Shown: piece by piece, positions 9,614 through 22,420 of the stretch
How positions within the stretch are numbered: the first letter of the stretch is position 1
Layout: each line of letters starts with the position of its first letter
DNA from: Dicyema japonicum
Taxonomy: Eukaryota > Dicyemida > Rhombozoa > Dicyemidae
NCBI GenBank assembly: GCA_011109175.1
Contig: RDEW01000007.1
Span: 927,261-991,260 of the forward strand
Direction: 5' to 3'
Length of the DNA stretch: 64,000 bases
Made by a program: the position numbers and the translations under genes
The notes under the pieces: model-generated
Told to the model about the DNA's origin: nothing
The model's database searches: none
What the model saw: only the letters and a program-made list of their open reading frames with translations

Positions 9614-11954
9614 ATGACTAAAAACAATCATCAAAATATATTAAATGATGATTCCCCGCTCAAACAGTTTGCAGTTGCCAAAAATAAAATAACCAACATT
9701 TTCCAAAGCATTCATGACCACTTCCATGAAACTGAGCTATTTTTCATAGGTTTCACCTTAAGTGACTGTAGAATCTCCGATGAACTATAAGCTGGGGTGC
9801 TTGAATTGTCAACAAAGATTCGCAGATTATAAACTACGTATTAATGCCATTCACAAGATTCTCTCAAGGGACAAGATGAAAGTTGTCTTCTTCGGGAGGA
9901 CATCAAACGGGAAAAGCTCGGTAGTCAACTGCATGCTTCACTCAGAGTTAGTCCCCGCTAATATTGGACACACAACATCCTGTTTTGTCCAACTAGAAGG
10001 TTGTGGGTCCAATAGTCCCCGGATAATGTTTGGGGACATGGAAGAGAACTACAGTCTAATGGTCCCGTTTAATCAATTTCAGCGTGTGGAACAGCTCTCA
10101 ACCGATATCAGTGCAAAAAAGCTTAGTCCAGACTCTCTAATGAGACTGTTACTTCCAAAGGAGCACGTGACTCTGTTAAAGGACGATGTTGTACTAGTGG
10201 ACACCCCTGGAGTTGATGTGACCCCTGATTTGGACTCTTGGATAGATCTTCACTGCATGGATGCTGACGTATTTGTGCTTGTAGAGAGTGCTGTCTCCAC
10301 TCTTTCCCAAGCGGTGGTCACTTTGCCTTATTATAGGAAAAAAACTTCTTCCTCAAAGTATCGGCCAGACTTTCCAAACCAAATATATTTGTTTTGTACA
10401 ACCACTGGGATGCGGCCTCTGGGTACTCAGAAGAGAACTACAGCAGAGTGAAGGAACAGCACCTGCAACGATCTTTGAACTTTCCTGGTTGAGGAGTTGA
10501 AAAGTTACTGACAGAAAGACGGCTCAAAAGAGAATATTTTTTGTGTCAGCCAAAGAAACATTAGAAAATAGAACTAACCGTTAGTCTTTGGGTTATTTAG
10601 GTTCCTTCGTGGAACTGAGTGGGAGGGCTGAGAGATTGGCGGAGTTCGAACAATTTGAGTTGGTTTTCCAGGATTGCATATCAAACAGTGCAATCCACAC
10701 AAAGTTTGAACATCACGCATTGTTCGCCAGGAATTTACTGTCTGACAGCTCTGACTTGATATCGATGCTGCTGTTATGGCCGAGGATATGAAGTTGCCCG
10801 TGGTTTATGTTTGTAGATGTGAACTAACTGACAAAATAAAGGAGACCGATGCAAAATTGGACAAATTCAGGACGGAATTGACAAAAACTGTAAATATTAA
10901 CAAATCGAGAATATCAAAGCTAATGGAGAGTGCCGAAATTATTGTAGTGATTGCTCATGATTAGATTTCCCAAGCATTCAAGAGTGAAATAAAACGACTT
11001 GGTTACCTTCTCGGGGAGTATGACACTCATTCTCTGTTAAACCTGACGTTATTTCTAATTACAAGCAGGTGGGGGTCGTTGTGATTGTAGGGGTTGCATG
11101 AATTTGGTGGAAGAGGCTGTCAGGTTGGGAATGACTGCCAGATGTTCTGCATTAGAGCGTGAGATAAGGGACTCTATTGATTCTATTATCGGGTTATACT
11201 GTGTATTATTGTAGAATCACTGTTGGGACTGATCCCTGAGCATATGGGGACAAATTTAGGAGACTTGTCCGCTTTGAATAGATTTATGCTTATTACCACG
11301 TGGATTTGAAGCATTTGTGTGCTGATTTTAAGGAGGATGTGGAATTTCACTTCTCACTTCACCCATCACGTTTACTGGTATTAATTCAGTGGTATTATTT
11401 TGTGTTATCTCAGGGACTTGTGGCTCAGGGATCAAAAGACATCTGTGTTTAGGAATTGGCTGTTTCCGCCGCCTTAATATCTTCTGCCGTTTTTGTTTGT
11501 AATATTTCAGGCTCTTAAAGACATTGTTGGAAGGCTCTCACTGTCATAACGACTGCATATTGTCTGCTGTATTTGTTTGAAAAGTTTACTTGGACAAACT
11601 AAGGCACAGGAGAGGGCGTTGAAGCAGCAATATGTGACCTATGCTTCTTCTAAACTTAATTCTGTGGTTGGTTTGACCAGTTCTTCCTGTGGACAGCAGA
11701 TTAAACAGTTATTGGTGGTATTATTAAGTGAATTGACTGGACTGAGTGACAGACTTTGTAATGTAGTTTCTGATTATGATGGGGATTTGGTGAAGGAGAT
11801 GAGGGAATATAATGGTGATTTGTCTATATTGGAGACGTTTAGTGTTGAAATGCAGAAATTTAGGTATTACTGTTGTTTATGTAGATATCGGTCCTCGTTG
11901 GTTACTAAGGAACTTGATGACTTTTTTAGTACTGTTTTGTCGAAATCTAACTAA
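9614..11954 (+). CDS. Mitofusin (Fzo/Marf family) with frame breaks
   Basis: Outer-mitochondrial-membrane dynamin-like GTPase that fuses mitochondria. The N-terminus has SPLKQFAVAKNKI, as in metazoan mitofusins. The GTPase has P-loop GRTSNGKSS (about 9892), G2 IGHTT, G3 DTPGVDV (about 10200) and NHWD (G4, about 10405). Downstream are RIFFVSAKET, a C-I-S-N-S-A-I-H-TKFEHH helical segment, HLCADFKEDVEFHFSL (about 11310-11355), and a C-terminal HR2-like stretch to the stop at 11954. Micro-introns include 9750-9771, one near 10580-10602 and one in the last exon near 11863-11883. Between about 10390 and 10510 three frame changes are needed that are not introns: 2 nt near 'ttttg', 1 nt near 'tttgaac' and 1 nt at an AAAA run. 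The GTPase therefore does not read through as given. Assembly indels or incipient loss are the alternatives. The transmembrane segment around 11380-11570 is not resolved. Confidence 0.85.
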
Positions 11955-12057
11955 TAACAGTGGAAATATAATTTTTTTGTTATACTTGTTTATGGTTGTA
12001 CTCTCTTTAAGGAGTGTGCTCTGTAACGGACGCACAAATACGGTAAAATTGATGGAT

Positions 12058-12295
12058 AGACCAGGTAGTGTAGTGATTAGCTGCGAAATTTGTATCCCAC
12101 AACTTTGGGTAAGCATTCTGCTTTTTGTCTTCAATTCCTTAAGGCGCCGTGGAGATTCAGTGCCTGGTCGTTATCCATAAATGTATCCTTCCTATTCCCA
12201 GTTGAGAGTTTCCCATTATTGCAGATGTGGATGGACGTGTTGATGGGAATCTATGTCCCCATTCCGACTGGGGGAACTGGATAAAACCTGTTTCA
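12058..12295 (+). repeat. SINE-like copy with tRNA-like head
   Basis: The segment starting 'ggtagtgtagtgattagc' looks like a Pol III A box. The tail (about 12200-12285) is a degenerate version of the common family seen best at 30745-31040: 'cagatgtggatggacgtg', then 'ctgggggaactggata'. It lies just downstream of the mitofusin stop. Confidence 0.45.
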
Positions 12296-13345
12296 AGTAT
12301 TTGAGGCTATTAAAAATTGACAAATATTCGATGATTTAATAAACATGAACAAATTTACTCAATTCTTCATTCACTGATTTTATTGTTCACGTTAAGTACC
12401 AAGAGCTTCTCGATCGACTCACGTTCCGTGCGAATGGCGTTAAGTTCAAATTTACAATTACTGCGGCACATAAATTGAGTTTTGTCAATTTTCAATAAAG
12501 AGCGGTTTTATTACTGAGGTTTTCGAATTGGAAGATAAAGTGAAGAAATCGAGTAAAAACCGTTCATTAACTATAAAAATATGATAAATCACCGAAAGAA
12601 ACGATCAGATTCGATGCCACAACACTCGTCTTTGGAAGAAGGAATCTCCGAGAGGCACACTCCAATCGAAAAAGTCTTGTAATAGATTCGTCCAAGTGGA
12701 AAGACTCCTGCAATCTAGTGCGGCGTATATGGCAATTCAGTTCTAAAGTTTCTTCGTGAAAGTCTTTTTCGTGTGTGGTGAACTACATAAGCCTCTCCGT
12801 TATGTTTGTTCCTTACCGACTTTGACAATTTATGTAAGGTCCTTTACATGATTCGAGCTTAGGCTCTCTAGGCCGGGACTGCTCCCCGTGAAGATGAACG
12901 GAGGGTATAAATATCATTGTATGATGGAGACTGAGTCATCTCGAATGAGACAAAAAGGAATTGCTAAGTAAATGAAAGAAAAAACAGGTTCGAATTTGCA
13001 AAAAATGTCAATGTATTTATTCAAAACATTGAACAAGCATACAGTTTCCTAGCTTAAACCACTATATGGGGTAGTTGACTTTTCAACAGCGGAGATGGAG
13101 AAGAACGGAAGTACATTCTTGGGATTATTCATCGATGCAATTTACATATTATGTGGTGACATAGGATTCCAACATTACTAAATTCTACACGGAGTACTTA
13201 ATACAATTCAAGTAGATATCCAAGCATAACACAGACAACTGTGCCAAAGAGAACCCTTGAGAGCATAGCTGTGCAAGCCCACTTGTGCAAATTACAATGA
13301 AGAGGACAATAGTAGAGTCATAAAAGACATGTGATCCCTAAAAAA
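12296..13345. other. Intergenic, nothing recognised
   Basis: No ORF with family features. There is a TATA-like string in a G-rich context (about 12900). It could hold untranslated or regulatory sequence, but I see no support. Confidence 0.3.
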
Positions 13346-13349
13346 AAAC

Positions 13350-15095
13350 TAAGTGATCCCGACGAATTGAATCATGGCTATCATCTTTGCTCGGTGTCGA
13401 TTTCTTGAGCCTACACAAGTTCGCTGCGGGCGAGCATTTCCTTCTTGGCATTTTTTGTTCTTTCTTATTTTTTCAATTAGTGTCTCAAGGGCGTCCGTGA
13501 TTTGATATTATCCCTGTATACCATCTTTCAGTTAGTTTGAAGGCCCTTTTCTGGGTTACGGAGATTTTCTGAGTGTCGTATAAGAGGCCAATGGTCCCCA
13601 TGAAGCACATGCATATGAAATGCATGGTTCAATGTACTGTGAGTAGAGCGTTGTAAGTATAGGGTGATGTCCAATTTTCCATAGACCTGTTATGCATTTC
13701 AGAAGGTTGATTTTCTTCTCACATTTGATCAGCACGTTAGTGACATGTCTCGTAAAGTTCATGTGTGTATCGAAAGTCAGACCCAATATTTTTTTGCATT
13801 TGCTGATAGGCAATCCTCTTCCCTTCACAGTAACTTCTATTTCTTGTTCGACAATCTTTTGTCCGAGGTATAGAGTTGTAACAGATTTCGGTGTTGATAT
13901 CCGATTTTCATTAAACCATTCGAGTAGTCGATCGAGGTGCTGTAGTATTCTTCCCGTCGCTGTTTGGATGTTCTGATCCTGTGAGGCCAAGACGATATCG
14001 TCTGCATAAGCCAGGAGCAGGTCGTCTTTTCCATTAGGCGTCGGAATGTCACCCGTAAATAAGTTGAATAAGATTGGTGATAGCGGCGAAACCCAGGGGT
14101 ACCATATTTGGGAATAAACGGGAGACATAATGAGTTTTTTTCAGTGCAACAGTCTTCCTCTTCCGTCCGCTAAGGAAGTTAGGATGTCCAGTGAACACAG
14201 ATTTCTGATTCTTGGCTTGAACAGAAATACAGAGCGAATAAAGTTAGTTAGGGATCTGAGGAAGCTTGTTGTGGACCGATCCGAATAAAGTTAGTTAGGG
14301 ATCTGAGGAAGTTTTGAAACCATGCTGGACGGTTTATCGGAAGTCCTTTCAGTGATTTTTGCGAGGATGAGCTTTTCCAGAATTTTTGACATGGAGCACA
14401 AGAGAGAAATCGGCCTGAAGGAAGCTGGGTCTTCTTTCGGGAACTGGGCGGATGTTTGCAAGTTTCTATATCGTTGGGATTGAGATTTTAATCGACCACT
14501 TAGAGATTTTGGTCAGGGTACCGATTCCCTCATTGCCTAGGTTTTTCAGGAGAATTACGGGAATTCCGTCTGGACCATGTGAATGTGTTACTTTTTGTTT
14601 GGCTTAGGGATGCCATTACCTTTTTTCTATAAAATGAGTTAATTGATCCCTTTTCGGTTTTCTTAGCGGCGGTTTGGGTGGGTCAGTCCTTATTTGGCGT
14701 TTGTGAGAGGTTTTTCGCGTTATTATGGCGTTTAGGTCCTTTTGGCTGAATTCGTCGTTTCCGGGTGTCCTTTCATCCACCTTCGAGATATTTCGAATGG
14801 TTTTCCAGACTTCGGATGTTGACCGGTTACGATTTAATGACGTAGGGACCATCTTCCATTTTGATCTCTGTATTTTGAATTCTTTGACTTTTATTTCCTC
14901 GTTTCGACGGATCCTTGCTTTTTTGAGACAGTTTTTTTCCTTGACCAGAGGCTTCCTTCCGTACTCACTCGTGTAAACGGTATATCTTTTAGGGTCCAGA
15001 ATGACCTTGTTAAAGTAAGTAACCGCGATGTCAAGGGATGTAAAGTTTTCTTGCCAAATGTTGATCCGTAACTGATCGGAATAACTGCCAATTTG
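13350..15095 (-). pseudogene. CR1/jockey-like LINE, 5' truncated and broken
   Basis: Minus-strand reading from right to left gives: the endonuclease-RT linker (14616-15091, including VWKTIRNISKVDE); RT fingers (about 14550-14330); an SPILFNLFTGDIP block with LLAYADDIVLAS (about 13980-14060); the LGLTFDTHMNFTRHV block; and the C-terminal thumb with an ISYACASWG motif (about 13580). The 3' end is near 13350, where 'aagtgatccc' occurs as in other repeat ends. Stops and frame changes separate the blocks. A short direct duplication at about 14236-14262 and 14284-14310 lies within it. Confidence 0.75.
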
Positions 15096-15217
15096 CTTGC
15101 TATTTTAATTCAAATTGTGTATTACAGCTGTGTCTTGTCAAATTGATCTTCTCCTTCTAGATCAATCATTCCTGTGGCAGATACTCCTTTAACATGATGA
15201 TGTATCAATGTGTTCGT

Positions 15218-16240
15218 TTAAGCCACTTTTTCGTGTTTTTTAATTATTATGATAGACCCTTCTAACAACTCGATCACCGATGTTAAAAAAATATAAATAT
15301 CATTCTTCCACATTCTTTTTGTTAACATTTTTCTTTCAGCATTGTTTGAATTCAAAATTGCTTTTGTTCTCGAAATTTCATTTGATGACCAAAAACCATT
15401 CAAGATATTCAGTTGCTTCAGTTTGTGTTTCTTCATTCCATGAATCAATTTGCTTGAATATTTCATTCATTTCCTTTTCTGAGTAATGATTATTTATGGT
15501 TTTTATTGGCAGAAACTCCGAACATCAATTTAAAAGGAGCGTGCAAAGTTGTTAAATCTAGACAGAATTATAGGAACTTGTAATTTCTTCAATTATGTCT
15601 ATCCACTTGAAATTCAAATTTTTTGAAGAAATCATAAATTTCAATGTCTGATTCAGACGCTCGACTTGTCCCTGCATCCAAGGACACCTAGGACGTCCCT
15701 GAAGTGTTTTATTGAACATAACTCGAACATTTTTTTATTTACAAATTCCTTGCCATTGTCCGTGTGCAAAATGGTTGGCTTTCCAAACATTAAAATTATG
15801 CTCTTTATTGCACTTGACACCTCCGTAGCCGATTTTCTCTTTAGAGGTCTTGTCCAGCAAAATTTGGAAAAAGGAATCCACCCAACCAAAAGCCAGCAAA
15901 AATATTCATGAAATTTGAAGTGTCGTAGATCAACTAACCAAAAATATACCTGAAATTAGAATAGTTAACTAGTACCTATCTCTCACTGTATATGCTCTGA
16001 TAAGTGTTATAGTTGGTCGAGAATTCATAAGCCGTCTTGCCAGACATTGTGAACAAGACCTGAGAACAACCATAACTTCATCTCTGATCCATAGACTAGA
16101 TTTTTTAGAAGAGAAAAGAAGTCTATCACGATCAGGATGTCCATTTTTGAGGTGAACATTTTCAATAAATATCCTCTTCTGTTCATCTTCTTCCACAGCG
16201 AACACGTGCAATAAAACAGAGTAAAATAGAAACATTCATA
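15218..16240 (-). pseudogene. Integrase relic, KRBA2/Ginger-like
   Basis: Minus strand: a zinc-binding H2C2-type segment (HLKNGHPDRDRLLF, then CSQC; about 15969-16235). Then comes the catalytic core with HTDNGKEFVN (about 15740-15770), GRPRCPWMQGQVERLNQTLK (about 15640-15700; the glutamate of DDE) and a following helix ending in SSYNSV before a stop. These are hallmarks of the integrase of Ginger transposons and related LTR-derived genes (KRBA2-like). I see no RT, no protease and no terminal repeats around it. The frame is interrupted between the two segments. A related N-terminal piece is at 29550-29723. Confidence 0.7.
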
Positions 16241-16454
16241 ACAAAAACAAGCGTGAGCAAAAATCTATTACTATTCTATCTGATGTAAGCCTTAAGAAAA
16301 TAAAAATTCGTGAGAAATTTAAATTATTAAAATTACTAATCATTATAAAGATAGGAATTAATTAATTTATTGATTTAATTTTCATTAAAAAATTATTGAT
16401 TTCTAACGACTTTAACGGCTCGTATTCAACCTGGGCTCGTATTTAACAGGTCAC

Positions 16455-16520
16455 ATTTAATAACCCCGAGAAGGGAACACCAAAAAAGAAGTAAACCAAC
16501 TAATTAAGTGATCCCGGTAC
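16455..16520 (-). repeat. 3' end of SINE-like family A
   Basis: The block 'aaccccgagaagggaac...' followed by 'gtaaaccaactaattaag' matches the terminal part of the family best seen at 61732-62042. Only the terminal part of about 65 bp is recognisable. Confidence 0.5.
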
Positions 16521-16529
16521 ACCTCAAAA

Positions 16530-17345
16530 GGATCGAGAGGTTTTTCTTATGCTCCTCTAGAGTACTCACGGCTTCCTGTATCGAAGACGATCACCTTTCA
16601 TTAGATTTTGAAGAGGGGTGGGTTTCCCCAATTTACGTGTATTTGAGGCTTCTAGTCTTGAATGGAAGAAACGACTTGTTTTGTGACCACATAGACCGAT
16701 GAAACCGGAGCCGTTGTTTTCGATTGAGGCGTGGTAAAGCATTGGGGGAAAAGATCGGGGGTAGATTCGTTAGACGTACCAATTTGGCTGTTAGGGAATT
16801 GATCTTGTACAAATTGGATATTGAAACTCCATAAGCCCATGAGGCACAAGCATACTCTACCGTCGGCGCAATAACTTGAAGATATGCTTTGCTGATCCAA
16901 GCAGCAGGAGGGAAGGGGGAGGGGCTCTTCTTTGCGATGGCTTTTAGGAAGTTCCATTTTCGAAGACCCTTGGTTAACACTCCTCCATGTGACTGACAAA
17001 CGTCATCATAGAGTCGAAAGTTACTCCAAGGATCTTCTGGACTCGTGTATAAGGGGTGGAATGTTTCCGAGGAATATCTCAAGTCCACCTTTAAAACTTC
17101 TGTCCGTAGTAAATAGCGTGAACTGAGACTTGGGTGCAGACACAGACAGCAAATTCATGGATAGCCAGTCACACACCTGGTTGAGGTGTGACTGAGCCAC
17201 AGCCCTGGAGGGAGATTTGTCCCTTGCAGCGATAATCAAAGTCGTCCGCATAAGATAAAAACATGGTGTCCTGATCATTGGTAGTAGGTAAATCGAGTAG
17301 AAATAAGTTAAGTAAGTGAGGAGCCTTGCGGGACTCCATTGGAGA
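16530..17345 (-). pseudogene. CR1/jockey-like RT fragment
   Basis: The minus strand has a MFLSYADDFD catalytic motif (about 17230-17265). A long open stretch then contains APTVEYACASWAYG (about 16815-16870), the conserved C-terminal 'Yas..W' block, and NSLTAKLVRLTNLPP. A stop/frame change lies between the palm and the C-terminal part. It is a different copy from 13350-15095: the protein similarity is only in motifs. Confidence 0.65.
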
Positions 17346-17554
17346 GTAATCTTGGATAAATCATTAATGAAACGCTAAAATTGATAGGTCTAAACTCAAA
17401 ATAATTAAAAAAAATAAAGATTTAAATTTTAATATATTAAATTCACTGAAATAGTGTTGTTTAACAAAAAAATCGTTAAAATAATTTTTTGATGTTTCCT
17501 TTTTTGGTGAGGTGGTGACGTGCCTCGTTTCTTGATTGGATCGCAATTGAGAAA

Positions 17555-20500
17555 ATGTCTAAAAGGCAATGGATACAAAGGGATGCATCTCGTCTAAAAG
17601 TCCTTACGTTCAATGCTAGAGGCTTATCTACGACCTGGTCGAGGAAGATTCTCTGTGATGACCTGGAGAGATACGACGTATCTATTGGGTGTCTACAAGA
17701 GACGAAAGTTACTTGTAGCCTTGATGAAAACTTTGGCGAATATCGAATTATATGTCAGCCGAGCGACTCAAAACATTATGGACTTGGATTTGCCATCCAC
17801 TCAAAGTTGACAAGTGCAGTCCACCGTATATGGAGTGTGAATGACAGGATCTGTGTTATACAAATCCGGCTAAACGACTTACCTCCTTCGAAGAGCTTTC
17901 TGACAATTGTAAATGTTTATGCGCCACACTGCGGGAGAGTAGCGAAAGATCCGACAGAACTAGACGACTTCTATTCAACACTGTTACGGACGTACAACGA
18001 ATATGAGTCGTCATCACTAATACTCATTGCTGGGATTTGAATGCAAAAGTCGGGATGAAGAATAACCCGGATGATGTTTTCTTGGGAGAACATGGACGTG
18101 GAATAAGAAATTTACCCGGGACAATACTTGGTCACTTTTGTATGGCAAACAACCTTTTCCTATGCAATACTGCATTTACGCATCCTGCCTGCCACAAAAC
18201 TACGTGGATGGGGAAGCGAAGGAACTCAGAAGGAAAGCTGGTCCAATATACAACCAAATCGATTATGTCATATGCCGGGCTAAAGACAAACACCTTCTAG
18301 TAAACGCACGTTCATATGAAGGTTCGACGACTGTCAGCGACCACAAGATGGTTATTGCGACCTTCACCCTGAAAAAACATGCCATTAAATACAGGAATGC
18401 AAAAAATCACGAATTTGAGAAAATCAGAGGCGACTACGCGACTGAAAGGCTGATTTCTCAACCGGAGACTACTGAGAGATATCAACAATACATTCAGACT
18501 AATTTGCAGGACGTATTGGTGGATACCACGCTAGAAGACGCCTGGAAACGCACAAAGGACACCATCAACGAAGCTGCTGAAGCATGTCTTGGCAAAAGGG
18601 AGAATAGTAAAATGCACCTGAAGGCTATTCATCCAGATGTTCCTGAGCTTGCGAAAAGTCTAAAAGAAATAAATATGAGAAAATCAAATGCCACTGACAC
18701 TAATGCGATAAAAGCCCTTCAAGGCGAAAGACAACGTGTCAGAAGAAAAATAAAGGGTCTGAACAAGAAGCTTTTCATAGAAGAAATAGCCTCCTGTATA
18801 GAAGAAGTAAACAAAGTGAAAGACAACGCACAGGTGTACGTCGCTGCCCGTTTGCTGCGGCGAACAAACCGAAGTCGACTAACCATAAAAGACGAGAACG
18901 GTAAGCTGATACTGAACACCAAAGAACAAACTGAAGCCATCGCGGCTCACTTTGAGAAGCTTTTCAACATCAAAACCATAGAAATCCACCCATTTGATGG
19001 AAGGCCAAGACCCCTTAAGATACCAATCACGGCCGAGGAAATCAAAACGGCCTGCCGAAAACTCAAGAATAACAGAAGCCCCGGACCAGATGCGATAAAC
19101 CCAGAACTACTGAAATACGGCCCTGACCTCCTTTTTGAAAAAATCGCTACACTACTAAATGAAATGTTTTCAACTAACTCAACTCTACCTCTGGGTACGG
19201 GACTACTAATCCCCATACAAAAAACTAACAAAAACAGAGGACCGCTCGAAAATTTGCGACCCATCATACTACTAAATTCATTACGCAAAGTCTTGGCAAA
19301 CATTGTGCTTGAACGAATAAAAGGACCTGCTTACAAATACCTACCAGATAGTCAAAGTGGTTTTCGAGAAGGGAGATCCACAGCTGATGCGGTCTGGAGT
19401 CACAGATGGAGGTGTGCAACATATCAAAGATACCGTAACGCCACCAATATTTTGGGAATTGACCTATCAAGAGCTTTTGATACGGTTAACAGGAACAAAT
19501 TAATGGGGGTACTGGCGGATTTCTTGATGAATCGAGTCTAAGGATGATCCGAATTCTACTTTCTAACACTGAGCTCCTTGTGAGAGTCGGAAAAACCTAT
19601 TCAAGAAAATTTGAAACAAATACGGGCACTCCACAAGGAGACTCTCTTTCTCCTCTACTATTCACAATTTATTTGGAAGCCGCTATGAGGGAACTTAGAC
19701 CGTCATACCAAGGAAAGACGGAAGAAGTAATCTACGCGGACGATGTAGACCTAATTTCTGAAGACAAAGAGGTCCTGGAAAACCTATTAGAAAAAGCACC
19801 AGATGTACTAGGGAAATGGTTTCTTACTGTGAACAGAGAAAAACAGAACTCACAGAGATAAGAAGGATGAGTAACGTCCTAGAAGAGAAGTGGCGACAAG
19901 TAAAGAAACTCGGTTCACTTATGGGAGATAGCGAAGATATTTTACGTAGGAAAACTCTAGCCAATGCTGCGTTATATAAACTGAAGAATTTATGGCTCAA
20001 TCAAAAAGGCATCGACACAAAAATGAGAATCCTACTATACGACTCATTCATAAAACCCGTACTTTTATATAACGCTGGAATTGGGCGACCTCAATCAGCG
20101 GATATGAAAAACTAGACTCGTTCCACAGAGGTCAACTGAGAAAAATAACAGGAACTACTTGGCCTACGAGAATATCTAGGAATGCTTTATATAAGAGATG
20201 CAGCACTAGACCTATCAGCTTAGAAGTACTGGAATCCCGATGGAGGCTCTTCAGACACGTGCTGAGGATGGAATTAACTTCCCACCGAACATATCTATGG
20301 AAACATACTATGTTAGTGAAGAAGGCCGCTATCGGGGAAGACCAAGAACAACACTGCCAATAGTCTTACAAAAAGACCTGGTCAGTATAAAAAAAACCTA
20401 ACAAATGCCGACGACCTGGACAGCATGAGAGCCTTGGCTAGGAACAGGGAGCATGGAAAAGGATGACATCTAACCTTGTTTCTTTTGCTGCACATGCGGG

Positions 20501-20556
20501 GCTATAATTAGTATGGCTCTTGTGAAGTGCTTAAATAATAATAATAATAATAATGT
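17555..20556 (+). mobile_element. RTE-like LINE, nearly complete, frameshifted
   Basis: An AP-endonuclease domain starts near 17595 (TFNARGL, CLQETK, VNVYAPH; then NAKVG after a 1-nt loss that breaks the GD motif at about 18035; SDHKMV at about 18340). It is followed by a linker and an RT (SPGPDAINPELLK at about 19078; LRPIILLNS at about 19255; SGFREGRSTADAV at about 19355; IDLSRAFDTVN at about 19460; GTPQGDSLSPLLF at about 19625; VIYADDVDLI at about 19728). At least four frame changes (about 18036, 18236, 19505-19540, 19855) make this copy inactive. The 3' end is an (AAT)n microsatellite (20534-20554), the type of tail known for RTE elements. No terminal repeats are seen. The EN-RT order and tail favour the RTE clade. 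Confidence 0.85.
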
Positions 20557-21068
20557 TTCCCTTACAATAACTGAACTTGCAGTAGCAATCTATTTACTGC
20601 CACAAAAAAATTTGAAATTCCGCATTTATAAGTGGATATGTTCAACCTCTTCCGACTACTATCTGAAAAGTGGAACTTTGATTGGTTGACTATCTACTAA
20701 AAACGAATGAAATAAATTATATAAGAGGTTGAGATGATATCCCACAAATTCAAATGAATCCTAAAATAGAAAAAGTGGCAAAAATCTGTAATGTAATCAC
20801 AGAACTCAGTTTTTCTGTTAATAATATCAATTTGGCTGTGCAGTTTGCTCCAATCACAGGCCGTTAGGTGGGGGTTTTCTCATTCATAAGTCAATAATAA
20901 ACGACCTCATCTACCCTGACCACCAGATTTTAATTTATCCCTCGTTTTCAGGAAGTTCACTAGAACAGAAGGAAAGCGATAAAGTTTTTCAATCCGATTA
21001 AAAAAAATTACTTAAAGAGATTTAAACACGACACAATAAGGCAGACACCACAAAGTTGAGAAATTTAA
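20557..21068. other. Intergenic, promoter side of the GT31 gene
   Basis: No ORF or repeat recognised. This presumably contains the promoter of the glycosyltransferase gene, but no specific element could be supported. Confidence 0.3.
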
Positions 21069-21998
21069 ATGAAACTCAAATTTAAATTTGGACGAGCGAT
21101 TTTTTTTGTAATTTAATTTCTGAGGACTAGTTGACCCTTCTTATTATTTTATTCCGCAAAAATAAGTTCCCAGACTTTCAAATAAGGTACAAGTTTTTGT
21201 ACGTCGTGATCTCTGGTTGAATATGAATTGTTATCAGATCCAAGCCACGTGGAAAGGAGGAATGGCATACGGAACACGTGGGGGAATCTAGAAATGATGA
21301 GGAAAATGAATTCCAAAATTGTTTTCTTTGTTGGACAAAGTAAGGTGGGGGATACTCTGTCGATAGTGGCAAACGAGCGGCAAATTCACAATGACGTTGT
21401 TATCAAGAATTTCAACGAAGACTACACGAATTTGACTATCAAAGTCGAAAGTGCACTCACGTGGGCATTAACTGAATATGAGGATTTTGATTACTTGGTT
21501 AAAATAGACGACGATGTGCTCCTTAATATAGAAAATTTTGTCTTCTACCTGCATAGTAGCATGACGGGGGAACTAGACGGTCTAGGACCATTCATATATT
21601 GTTCACTCAACGAAAATCCCGTACCAATAAGAGATCCTACAAGCAAATGGTACCACTCATCATTTATCAAGGTTTGTTTCAAAAAATGAGTATCCAAATT
21701 CGACGTATCCGGATTTTTGCTGCGGACCCACGTATTTGATGCCTAAAGCGTCGATTCGTCTTATTTTGGATAACTGCCAAAATATACTCAAGTTGAAACT
21801 CGAGGATGTCTACTTTACGGGTATTTTGTTTTGGGGACAATAGGGCTGTGTAGAGCGGCTAATCACATTCCAGTGATTACGCACAGTAAATTTAATCTCA
21901 AAAATTCCCGCTTTTGTGAATTTTATGATTATGCAACATTCGTCAATCATTCTGAGGATTCGTTGATTGATGTACTCAGTGTAATCAATCACTGCTAA
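21069..21998 (+). CDS. Beta-1,3-galactosyltransferase-like (GT31)
   Basis: Golgi type II membrane glycosyltransferase of family 31, which transfers galactose or GlcNAc from UDP-sugar. The ATG at 21069 gives a short basic tail, then a signal anchor split by a micro-intron (21108-21130), the joined segment ending FLTLLIILFRKNK. Further introns: 21216-21237 (22 nt), which creates KFLYVVISDPSHVERRNGIR, the family's motif I; 21672-21690 (only 19 nt); and 21821-21843 (23 nt). Other landmarks are NTWG, IVFFVGQ, the metal-binding DDD in KIDDDVLL (about 21505), KYPNSTYPDFCCGPTYL and LEDVYFTG. The stop is at 21996. About 270 aa is short for the family, mainly because the stem is minimal. All catalytic landmarks are present and no frame break is needed. 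Substrate specificity cannot be told. Confidence 0.88.
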
Positions 21999-22159
21999 TA
22001 GTCACATTTGGATCATTGATTTGTTGCTTATGGGATTTTAATATTAACTTTTGGATTAGCCCATATGGCCAGGCTAAGCGGGAAATTATTGTTCTATTTT
22101 ACGTCTCCACCTTTCCTTTCTAAGATGGTGGTCAGATCTTTATTATTACTGCATATTAA

Positions 22160-22420
22160 CCCCAAATGAACATACCTTTCCAAGGATCCACCATTGTGGG
22201 AATTAAAGAAAAGAGACCCTCTTCATGTTGGCCAGGTATTGGACGTCTCCTGATAAGTAGATCCAACAATGTCTCTAGGAATTGAAGGAGGCTAAAGGAA
22301 ATCTTTCGATTGAGTAGTGGCAAAGTAGGCTTCACAAGACTCGACAATTTTATTCTATTTATTAATCCGAGACCACTGCTAAAAACCGAGAGTAACTAAG
22401 TGATCCCAATATGTTCCAAC
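22160..22420 (-). repeat. Degenerate SINE-like family A copy
   Basis: It contains the family core 'ggccaggtattggacgtctcctgat...ggatcc' analogous to 'ggcctggcactgggcgtcacc' at about 61910, preceded by 'caccattgtgggaatt'. The end carries 'ctaagtgatccc', which recurs at other repeat ends in the window. Confidence 0.5.

Noticed and set aside
13692-13976. Plus-strand ORF antisense to the LINE RT
   Set aside because: The minus strand carries conserved YADD and thumb motifs; the plus frame is a shadow.
17555-18300. Host endonuclease gene (CFDP2-like)
   Set aside because: The frame continues into reverse transcriptase motifs and a microsatellite tail, so it is the endonuclease of an RTE LINE.
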